Positions 57,980 through 64,000 of a DNA stretch of 64,000 nucleotides are shown one piece after another. The stretch is from Hyphomonadaceae bacterium (GTDB taxonomy: Bacteria > Pseudomonadota > Alphaproteobacteria > Caulobacterales > Aquidulcibacteraceae), in assembly GCA_016791365.1 (NCBI GenBank), contig JAEUMT010000064.1:19245-83244 (forward strand), written 5' to 3'. A model generated the notes under the pieces. That model did no database searches. It was given only the letters and a program-made list of their open reading frames with translations, and was not told the DNA's origin. Position numbers and translations under genes: made by a program. Position 1 is the stretch's first letter. Every line of letters begins with the position of its first letter.

Positions 57980-59550
57980 GCGGCCCCCGCGCGCCGACGC
58001 TCAATGGTGCGCGCCAGAATGATGATCGGCGCAAGGCCGGCCAGAAAGATGAGCAGGGCGGGCGCCGCCGCTTCCAGCAAGCGTTCGTCACTTGCGTACG
58101 AGTACGCTTTCACCGCCAAGGTATCGAAGTTGAATGGCCGCAGGATCAAGGTCGCGGGCAATTCCTTCAGGATTTCGACGAACAGGATGAGCGCCGCCGC
58201 CGCCAGGCTTGGCGCTGCGATTGGCAGATCGACCTCCACGAACCGCCGCCATGGTCCCGCGCCCAACGTGCGCGCCGACGCGTCGAATCCCTTGGACAAG
58301 CGCGACAGGCCCGCATCGATCGGACCAACACCGGCTGACGCAAATCGCGCTGCATAGGTCCAGAATAACGCAGCCAATGAAAGTCCGGCGCCCAAGCCGC
58401 CAACCCAGCCTGCCTCGCGCGCCAATCCAAACAATGACAGCGCGCCGAGCGCAACGACAGCGCCCGGGGCCGCATAGCCCATGCCTGCGGCGAATAATGG
58501 TGATTTGCCCCAGCCTGTTGTTGCGCGGCGCGCCGCCACCGCGATTGCCGCCGCCAGCGACAAGGTCAGCGCGGCGCCTGAACCGGAAAGCACGATGGAG
58601 TTCACGAACGGCTGTACGATGTCCTGTACGTTTGCATGCAGCAGCGCCAATCGGCCGAGCCACAGCAATGGCAAGAGTGCGCCAAACACGATCAACGCCG
58701 CGCAGAACACCGCCGCCGAACCGCCCGCGACGGCGTTTAGGTCGTAGCGCGGCAGAGGCCGCCAGCGCGATGATCCGCCGGCATAGGACGCCCGCCCGCG
58801 CGCACTGCGCTCAACAAATAAGAACACCATCGCCGCGACCAGCAGCACCGCGGAAATTTGCAACGCCAGCGCCGGCGCGCCATGCGCGTACCAGGCGCGA
58901 AACACCGCCGTGGAAAGCGTGCTCAAGCCGAAGTGCTGCGCCGCGCCATAGTCGGCGGCGATTTCCATGCATGCCAGCGCCGCGCCCGCCGCTATGCCCG
59001 GTCGCGCCAACGGCAGCGCAATGCGCCAAAACATGCGCGATGGCGAAGCGCCCAGCATCCGTGCCGCTTCGAGCGCGCATGCGGACTGACTCGCGAACGC
59101 CGCCCGCGCCGCGAGATAGACATAAGGATAGAGCCCCACCGCGTAGATGAAGGCCGCACCCCAAAACCCTTGTACCGGAAAGGGTGAGCCGCCGGCCCAG
59201 GTCATGCTCGCATAGGCGTACGCCAGAATATAACTGGGCGCGGCCAGCGGGATGACCAGCAGCCATTCAAACACGCCGCGCCCCGGAAATTTGCACAACG
59301 TCACCAGCCATGCCGCGCCCGCGCCAAACGCGATCGCGCCGGCGCCGCCTGCGAGCACCAGGGACAACGTGCCAATCGCGCCTTCGCGGATGAGCGCCGC
59401 GCCGAACTCCGCGCCGGCATCGCGCGTCACCGCCAGCGCAATCACCGCAATCGCCGGCGCCGCGCATATGAGTGTCGCGATGGCCGCCGCGACCGCCACG
59501 CCGTCAGGGCGTAGCGCGCGTGTGTCAGCGGGAGATGCGGCGAGGCTCAT
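57976..59550 (-). CDS. fbpB: Iron(III) ABC transporter permease
   Basis: 524 residues with about twelve membrane helices in two homologous halves, each with an EAA-like loop (for example ALEAARMLGASPSRMFWRIA in the first and SARTLGAGPWRRFVEVDLP in the second). This fused two-domain architecture is that of FbpB/SfuB permeases. It starts 27 bases after fbpA. Confidence 0.92.
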   Translation of the reverse strand: MSLAASPADTRALRPDGVAVAAAIATLICAAPAIAVIALAVTRDAGAEFGAALIREGAIGTLSLVLAGGAGAIAFGAGAAWLVTLCKFPGRGVFEWLLVIPLAAPSYILAYAYASMTWAGGSPFPVQGFWGAAFIYAVGLYPYVYLAARAAFASQSACALEAARMLGASPSRMFWRIALPLARPGIAAGAALACMEIAADYGAAQHFGLSTLSTAVFRAWYAHGAPALALQISAVLLVAAMVFLFVERSARGRASYAGGSSRWRPLPRYDLNAVAGGSAAVFCAALIVFGALLPLLWLGRLALLHANVQDIVQPFVNSIVLSGSGAALTLSLAAAIAVAARRATTGWGKSPLFAAGMGYAAPGAVVALGALSLFGLAREAGWVGGLGAGLSLAALFWTYAARFASAGVGPIDAGLSRLSKGFDASARTLGAGPWRRFVEVDLPIAAPSLAAAALILFVEILKELPATLILRPFNFDTLAVKAYSYASDERLLEAAAPALLIFLAGLAPIIILARTIERRRAGAA

Positions 59551-59577
59551 GTGCCGCTGCTTCTAACGTGTGTTGGC

Positions 59578-60615
59578 TTAGCTCCAACCGACTTCTTCGA
59601 AGATGCGCGCCGCTTCGGCTTGATGGCGGCCCAGGGCGTCAAGCGGAATGTTTTCTTCCTTGAACGCGCCGGCGGCGGCCAGATCCGGCGCGGGTGCGAT
59701 TTGCGGGCGTATCGGAAATTCCGTGTTGAGCGGCGCGAGCATGGTCTGCGCCGCATCGCTCACCAGATATTCCAGGAATTGCACGGCGCGCTCGCGGCGT
59801 TTTGCATGCGCTGTGACGCCGCCGCCTGAAATGTTCACGTGCGTGCCCGCGCCGGCCTGATCCGGGAATGCGAAACCGACTTTCCCGATAACGTCACGGT
59901 CCGCCGCGTCTTCCGAGCGCATCATGCGGAAGTAGTAATAGTGGTTGCACACCGAAGCCTGAGCTTCGCCGGCGGCGACCGCTTTGATCTGGTCGCTGTC
60001 GCTGCCTTGGGGATCGCGCGCGAAATTGCCGCGCACGGCGCCGGCCCACGCCTTGGCGTTCTCCGCGCCCAGCCGCTCGATCCGCGCCGCCAGCGTCGAG
60101 AGCTGATAGGTGTTGGACGATGAACGCATCACGATTTGGTTGCGAAAGCGCGCCGTGCCGAGGGCATCCATGGTCGCCACTTCTTCGGGGCGCACAGCGT
60201 CCTTGCGATAGACGATAATCCGCGCCCGCTTGGTGAAGCCCCAGAACGCGCCTTCCGGATCACGCAAATGCTGGGGCACGTTTTGCTCAAGCGCGGGCGT
60301 GACGACGTTTTGGAAGAGGCCGGCTTCCTTCACCTTCCACAAATTGCCCGCGTCGGCGCTGACGAATACGTCAGCCTCGGATGCTTCGCCTTCGGCGCGC
60401 AAACGCTCCAGCAATTGCTCGGCGCTACCAGTGAGCGCCCGCACTTCAACGCCTGTCGCTTCCTGGAAGCCCGCATAGAGCGCGCGGTCAGCATCGTAGT
60501 GCCGGGCGGTATAGACGTTGACGTAGTTATCTTCGCCGCCGCCGGGCGTGCAGGCGGCCAAGGCAGTGGCGGAGGCGCCCAGGACGAGGCCGCGGCGGCT
60601 GAGAGAAAAGGACAG
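59578..60615 (-). CDS. fbpA: Iron(III)-binding lipoprotein of ABC transporter
   Basis: About 345 residues. The mature protein has the FbpA pattern VNVYTARHYDADRALYAGF and the tyrosine cluster CNHYYYFRMM that binds ferric iron. The signal SRRGLVLGASATALAAC has an Arg pair and a lipobox. Start is problematic: ATG 60660 lies upstream of the Fur-like palindrome and would place it inside the gene. GGAGG at 60625-60621 is followed five bases later by CTG 60615, which gives a compact lipoprotein signal peptide. I therefore choose CTG; TTG 60627 and ATG 60660 are alternatives. Confidence 0.88.
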   Translation of the reverse strand: MSFSLSRRGLVLGASATALAACTPGGGEDNYVNVYTARHYDADRALYAGFQEATGVEVRALTGSAEQLLERLRAEGEASEADVFVSADAGNLWKVKEAGLFQNVVTPALEQNVPQHLRDPEGAFWGFTKRARIIVYRKDAVRPEEVATMDALGTARFRNQIVMRSSSNTYQLSTLAARIERLGAENAKAWAGAVRGNFARDPQGSDSDQIKAVAAGEAQASVCNHYYYFRMMRSEDAADRDVIGKVGFAFPDQAGAGTHVNISGGGVTAHAKRRERAVQFLEYLVSDAAQTMLAPLNTEFPIRPQIAPAPDLAAAGAFKEENIPLDALGRHQAEAARIFEEVGWS

Positions 60616-60635
60616 GGTAGCCTCCAATATGAAAC

Positions 60636-60652
60636 TTGCGAACGGTTCGCAA
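60636..60652 (-). promoter_or_regulatory. Fur-like palindromic operator of fbpABC
   Basis: TTGCGAACGGTTCGCAA has perfect 8-bp arms around one base. It resembles the TGC-rich palindromes proposed for alphaproteobacterial Fur. It lies about 20 bases upstream of the preferred fbpA start, as expected for iron repression of a ferric-iron importer. Confidence 0.6.
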
Positions 60653-60698
60653 TTGCACACTAAGTGACGCCGGGGTCAACCCCGCGCGTCGGCGCAGC

Positions 60699-60726
60699 TT
60701 GACGCACGCGGGCCGACCCTTATGGT
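60699..60726 (+). promoter_or_regulatory. Predicted promoter of tRNA-Val
   Basis: TTGACG at 60699-60704 and TATGGT at 60721-60726 with a 16-base spacer, putting transcription start about 30 bases before the mature tRNA. Confidence 0.4.
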
Positions 60727-60764
60727 CCGCGCCCTTCGGAAGCTTGGCTTTAGCCTGGCTTTCC

Positions 60765-60839
60765 GGGCGCGTAGCTCAGCGGGAGAGCACTCCCTTCACA
60801 CGGGAGGGGTCACAGGTTCAATCCCTGTCGCGCCCACCA
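60765..60839 (+). tRNA. tRNA-Val (anticodon CAC)
   Basis: 75 bases folding as a full cloverleaf. Acceptor GGGCGCG pairs with CGCGCCC; D stem GCTC/GAGC; anticodon stem CTCCC/GGGAG with loop TTCACAC, giving anticodon CAC for GTG valine codons; T arm ACAGG-TTCAATC-CCTGT. CCA is encoded. The 3' half is also the end of a recombinase reading frame on the other strand, marking it as an integration target. Confidence 0.96.
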
Positions 60840-62367
60840 TCCTTTTTCCGCCCGCCGAAAAGTCAGCCAAAGCCATGAAGGGCAAGGCTAAATCGGCGGT
60901 TCTAAACCCCTCATTTCGCGCATATTGGAGTTGTCCCGCAAAGGCCAGTTTCAGCACCGCGCGTTTGTGCTCGATGCTGTCAGAATTCCAAAGTTTCCAA
61001 GGCTCTGCGAGGAATGTGAGTGCGGTTCTAAGTGATTGCTCGAAACTCTTCAGCGGCTGAGCGCCACGGGCAATCTTTTCCGCCAAAACCAGCTTCTCTT
61101 TCGTGAGCTTTTCAACGCGTTCTTCGAGCGCGTGGGCGACGACTTGCGTCTTGGCTTCGACCACTCGATCGACTGTCGCCTCGATCTGGCGCTCTGTGTC
61201 TCTGAGCTGTGCACGCAGACCATCTAGGCGTCCCGTCATGGTGCGGCGGCGCATCTCCCAGGCGCGCTCAAACATATCGGCAGCAAGCCGGACAAGGTTC
61301 GCCGAAGGGGTGAGCGCTTTGAGCAGGGCCTCGAACTCACCTTCGATCTTGTCGCGCCTAATGCTCTTTCCGTAGCTCGCACAACCGCGCTTGAAGCAGA
61401 AGTAGTAGGCATAGTGGCCGCTACGACCGCGCGGCCAAGATGCCGTGAGCGGCGTGCCGCAGGCGCAATTCACAAAGCCGCGAAGAGGGAAGTCTTTGCT
61501 CAAATCTTTTCGCGCGGGTGCGCGCTTGTCGCCCTTGAGGCGCGAAATAATCCTGTCATGCGTCTCAATGCTGATCAGTGCTTGGTGGCGACCCTCACGA
61601 ATCGTGACGCCCCAATACGGCGCGGATACTAGGCCGGCATAGACGTGATGGCGCAGCATGGCCGAGACGATGTTTTCGTTGGTAAGTCCCTTGCGCTTTC
61701 CGGATTTTTGACGCGGCCATTCGGGAAAGCTTTCGAGGAATCGCTGAACCTCTGCGAGCGATTCAAAACGCCGCGAGGCAAAACCTTCGAGTGCTTCTTT
61801 GACAATGGACGCGAAGGGCTCATTGGGTACGAGCAGCGCGCCTTCGGCTTTCGTGCGCTGATAGCGATAACCGAGCGGCGCTTTGGTGACGTGGTAGCCT
61901 TGCTCGACGCGCGCCGTCATCTTCTGCACGGCCTGGCGTCCGAGTTGATGACGTTCCAACTCGCCGCCCGCTGCGACGATCGTCTCAAAGAATCTTCCTT
62001 CCGCCGTGTTCTCAAATCGGAAGTTCAGGCAGTACGGAATGGCGTCGTACTTCTCTAGCGTCCGGCGCAGCGTCCAGTGAAATTCGGTGTCGCGCGCAAA
62101 GCGCTTCAAATCGTCGAAGATCACGATGTATCGCTTGCGGCGATTGGCTCTCAAGTGCTGGATCACGCCGACCATGCCGGGGCGCTTCATGAAATCGCCG
62201 CCCGCCGTCTTGGTGTCGCCAAACACGGTCTCGACGGGAACGCCGAGCGTCGCAGCATACTGACGGCAGCGGTGTTCTTGACTGAGTTTGCCGCTGCCTT
62301 CGATCTCCTGCTTCTTGCTTGAAACGCGGCAATAGATCAGCGCGGCATCGATCTTCGCTTCGCTCAT
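60796..62367 (-). CDS. Large serine recombinase/integrase
   Basis: 523 residues. The resolvase domain has the catalytic serine in IYCRVSSKKQ (Ser16), then IVIFDDLKRFARD and GELERHQLGRQAVQ. A recombinase domain (PLGYRYQRTKAEG) follows, then a zinc ribbon with Cys pairs (VNCACGTPL, FCFKRGCASYG), a coiled coil (about 380-450) and a C-terminal domain. Such enzymes integrate elements unidirectionally. The last 14 residues (including MVGATGIEPVT) are encoded by the tRNA-Val 3' half and the stop lies in the anticodon loop, so integration supplied the end of the gene. It overlaps the upstream small gene by four bases. Confidence 0.9.
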   Translation of the reverse strand: MSEAKIDAALIYCRVSSKKQEIEGSGKLSQEHRCRQYAATLGVPVETVFGDTKTAGGDFMKRPGMVGVIQHLRANRRKRYIVIFDDLKRFARDTEFHWTLRRTLEKYDAIPYCLNFRFENTAEGRFFETIVAAGGELERHQLGRQAVQKMTARVEQGYHVTKAPLGYRYQRTKAEGALLVPNEPFASIVKEALEGFASRRFESLAEVQRFLESFPEWPRQKSGKRKGLTNENIVSAMLRHHVYAGLVSAPYWGVTIREGRHQALISIETHDRIISRLKGDKRAPARKDLSKDFPLRGFVNCACGTPLTASWPRGRSGHYAYYFCFKRGCASYGKSIRRDKIEGEFEALLKALTPSANLVRLAADMFERAWEMRRRTMTGRLDGLRAQLRDTERQIEATVDRVVEAKTQVVAHALEERVEKLTKEKLVLAEKIARGAQPLKSFEQSLRTALTFLAEPWKLWNSDSIEHKRAVLKLAFAGQLQYARNEGFRTADLALPFMALADFSAGGKRMVGATGIEPVTPPV

Positions 62368-62624
62368 AAATCCTCCGATCCCGAAGAAGCGCGATCGTGC
62401 TGGTCAGCCAATTCGGGGAACACGAAGTGAATTGAATCGACGCCCCAGCCGAGATCGACGAACGCACACATGATGTTCCAAAGCGTGCGCAGAAACTCCA
62501 TCGCGTCTTCTTCGGAGTCGAAGCGCCCTTCGACCTCTGGAAGATATTGCTCCATGTCGAGCGCCGGAGCGCCAGCAGGGAGCGCGTCGGCGCTCGTTGT
62601 TGCTAGATCAATCTCATAGTCCAT
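62364..62624 (-). CDS. Small acidic protein preceding the recombinase, unknown
   Basis: 86 residues, acidic (EVEGRFDSEEDAMEFLRTLW, LADQHDRASSGSEDL), with no recognised family. Coupled to the recombinase by overlapping stop and start codons and preceded by a GGAG-type ribosome site. It might modulate integration or excision, which is only a positional inference. Confidence 0.65.
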   Translation of the reverse strand: MDYEIDLATTSADALPAGAPALDMEQYLPEVEGRFDSEEDAMEFLRTLWNIMCAFVDLGWGVDSIHFVFPELADQHDRASSGSEDL

Positions 62625-62684
62625 GCGCTCGTCTCCTTTCCGTCTCTCGGCTCTGTGGGCAAGCTAAGAGACTAGCACAAAGGG

Positions 62685-62717
62685 GGAACATTTTCCATCC
62701 AAATAGGAAAATATTCC
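62685..62717 (-). promoter_or_regulatory. Two near-palindromic GGAA-n-TTCC sites upstream of the recombinase operon
   Basis: GGAACATTTTCC (62685-62696) and GGAAAATATTCC (62706-62717) are near-palindromes and nearly reverse complements of each other, with centres 21 bases apart (two helical turns). They lie in the 273-base gap (62625-62897) between the divergent operons. The rest of that gap shows no gene. Confidence 0.45.
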
Positions 62718-62897
62718 AGCAAGCCGGGCGGCTTTACAGAATTCAGCCAGTCCGTCCGTCATACGGAAAACGATAAGGGCCAAGCGCGAGCTTCGCCCAG
62801 AAAGTCATTCGCACCAAATGCGCGAAGCGGCTTCCGAAGAACGGCGATTTTTCCGCATATTATAAGGACAATCCGCTCGCTCGCTCGAAGGCAAAAA

Positions 62898-63545
62898 TTG
62901 AAAGTCGGTTCGCGGAAAAAGCCATCGTCGAAGCGCTACATGGTCGGTCAGAAGCTGTCTGACTATCAGATGCAGAAAATCCTGCGCGCCTTCGCCGAGG
63001 GAAAATTGGCGAAGGACGTGAAGGACCGCTCGCCGAGAACAGTAGGCTACATCTTCAATCTGCTTCGGAAGCGTTTGGTGGATGTCGGGTACTACACGCC
63101 GAACACATGGACAGGGCCACTGGAGTTTGACGAAGAAGGTCCGAGCCGCATTCATCCGATTGACGAGCGCTACAAAAGGCAAGCGCCGCGTCTTCGTGGC
63201 TCAAGAGATTACACGCGGCCAGCGCTATTGGCGGACATGTATTTTCGAGCGAAGAATCCTGACCTGACGCCTCTGGAAATTCTTCAAGACATAAAGCTCA
63301 TTGTGAAGGTGACAGGTCCAATCAATCGACCACCTGCGAACATCGACCTTTGGCGCAAACACCACAAAATCATCGTCTACAAGCGGGGCATGTTGATGCT
63401 ACGGCGCATGGCGTTCAGTAAGGACGACAAGCCACAAGAGAGGCTGCGGCGGTTCAAGTTTCATCAGGAGCAGATCGCGGGCTATCAGGAGATGATCGAA
63501 ATCACGTTGGCCGAGATTCGCGCCATGCGTCGGAAAAAGAAATGA
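62898..63545 (+). CDS. Hypothetical protein with HTH-like N-terminus
   Basis: 215 residues from TTG 62898 with AAGG upstream; ATG 62940 (MVGQKLSDYQ) is the alternative. It is very basic. Residues about 15-60 (KLSDYQMQKILRAFAEGKLA, PRTVGYIFNLLRKRLVDVG) resemble the helix-turn-helix region of transposase-like or phage proteins, and it ends in a Lys/Arg tail (RAMRRKKK). I do not recognise the family. It is cargo of the tRNA-Val element, divergent from the recombinase operon and followed by a strong hairpin. Confidence 0.65.
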   Translation: MKVGSRKKPSSKRYMVGQKLSDYQMQKILRAFAEGKLAKDVKDRSPRTVGYIFNLLRKRLVDVGYYTPNTWTGPLEFDEEGPSRIHPIDERYKRQAPRLRGSRDYTRPALLADMYFRAKNPDLTPLEILQDIKLIVKVTGPINRPPANIDLWRKHHKIIVYKRGMLMLRRMAFSKDDKPQERLRRFKFHQEQIAGYQEMIEITLAEIRAMRRKKK

Positions 63546-63548
63546 CTG

Positions 63549-63581
63549 CAAGATGTGCGCGGGTAGTACCCGCGCATCTTG
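63549..63581 (+). terminator. Hairpin terminator after the last gene
   Basis: CAAGATG-TGCGCGGGTA (63549-63565) pairs with TACCCGCGCATCTTG (63567-63581) with a two-base bulge, directly after the stop codon. No clear U-run follows. Confidence 0.6.
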
Positions 63582-63683
63582 GCAAGGGGCGGCTGCGCGC
63601 CCCGTTGCATCCCCAAGCTTGGTGCGGACCTCAGCATCGAGCCTCATCTGCACCATGCAAACGTCCGCCGTTTGATCGCGCAA

Positions 63684-63883
63684 TGGTGGAGCCTCCGGGC
63701 TCCTCCCTTGACCCACCATGGCCAACCTTCGCGGTTGGAGCGCGCACTTGGAGCGGGCCTTCGCGCCCCTCCCTGTGAACCCACCCAAACCAATTTTCGC
63801 AGTTGGAACGCGCGAGGGTGGAGCCTCCAAGCTCCTCCCTTCGATCCCACCATGGCCACCGTTTGCCGATGGAGCGCACCGAG
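63684..63883. repeat. Three imperfect ~67-bp tandem repeats
   Basis: Units start near 63684, 63750 and 63817. Each runs through GGAGC-rich, CTCCCT, CCCACC and a TTGGAGCGCGC-like segment; units 1 and 3 are most alike (GGTGGAGCCTCC, CTCCTCCCTT, CCCACCATGGCCA). They contain small internal hairpins (GGAGCC/GGCTCC). Apart from this, 63582-64000 shows no gene: reading frames through it are repeat translations. Confidence 0.7.
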
Positions 63884-64000
63884 GCGTCTGCCGGCCTTGG
63901 ACCCCGCATCAAGACGTACGCCGTCCTGAATCTTTCGCGATGCCATCGTGCATGGGCGCGGTCATCGGCAGTCATTGTATTTCGGGGCATCGGACCGTAG

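Larger units (their letters stand above)
60796..64000. mobile_element. Second integrated element at tRNA-Val (right end outside window)
   Basis: A serine recombinase gene runs into the tRNA-Val 3' half, followed by small unknown genes, palindromic operators and a tandem repeat. Base composition is less GC-rich than the preceding chromosome. The distal junction, which should repeat the tRNA 3' end, is not in the window. Confidence 0.65.

Noticed and set aside
58209..59150. 313-residue frame opposite fbpB
   Set aside because: Strongly Arg/Pro-rich antisense of a clear permease gene.
60796..60839. Peptide tail MVGATGIEPVT as a protein motif
   Set aside because: It is the reverse-strand translation of the tRNA-Val 3' half, not a conserved protein domain.
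63684..63883. CRISPR array
   Set aside because: Units are diverged along their whole length with no conserved short repeat alternating with unique spacers, and no cas gene is present.

Overview
The window looks like chromosome of a GC-rich alphaproteobacterium. Supporting signs are a dusA housekeeping gene, paired acyl-CoA dehydrogenases of the pimeloyl-CoA type, DUF1289, an RP4-like trb conjugation cluster and an Ada-AlkA fusion. A Caulobacterales/Hyphomonadaceae-type host is my guess; no rRNA or marker gene proves it.

Positions ~985-35666 (and possibly 1-984) are one end of an integrative and conjugative element (ICE). A tyrosine integrase (34126-35421) abuts the 5' end of dusA, a well-known integration site. 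The conjugation machinery is a TraG coupling protein and trbBCDEJLFGI (22154-33069, + strand), a TraF-like pilin peptidase, and a VirD2/TraI-like relaxase (985-2181) with a candidate oriT at 2212-2309. Reading rightward from the predicted nick, the region that would enter a recipient first holds ArdC antirestriction, SSB and ParB-family genes. All three are on the - strand, and each has a long hairpin-forming leader, as expected of a leading region transcribed from the incoming single strand. A LuxR-type regulator with every acyl-homoserine-lactone pocket residue, and an 18-bp palindrome, sit just upstream of traG.

Cargo in the ICE includes, first, a ubiquitin-like conjugation operon (7327-9756) encoding a triple-Ubl substrate, an E2-like protein, a JAB/JAMM peptidase and an E1-like enzyme, with overlapping start and stop codons. 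It is followed closely by rmuC and is divergent from an xre-immA-exonuclease I operon across a shared dyad. The rest of the cargo is an Eco57I-like combined restriction-methylation enzyme, a PIN-domain toxin-antitoxin pair, hipBA with three evenly spaced operators, an HNH nuclease, and near the left edge a ChrB-like protein and a truncated histidine kinase. I regard the Ubl operon with its flanking nucleases as the most interesting unit: a probable defence or stress island carried by a conjugative element.

Positions 35605-60764 are ordinary chromosome. They hold dusA, a TauE-type exporter, small envelope proteins, acyl-CoA dehydrogenases, a sulfatase, alkylation repair (Ada-AlkA plus methyltransferase), a DUF2339 membrane protein, an SDR, a nucleoside transporter, a CHAD protein, a thioesterase, a uracil-DNA glycosylase-like protein, a lipoprotein hydrolase, a methyltransferase, and an fbpABC iron transporter behind a Fur-like palindrome.

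A second integrated element begins at tRNA-Val(CAC) (60765-60839). A large serine recombinase reads into the 3' half of the tRNA and is followed by small unknown genes and a ~67-bp tandem repeat at the right edge. No CRISPR array, rRNA or insertion sequence was seen.
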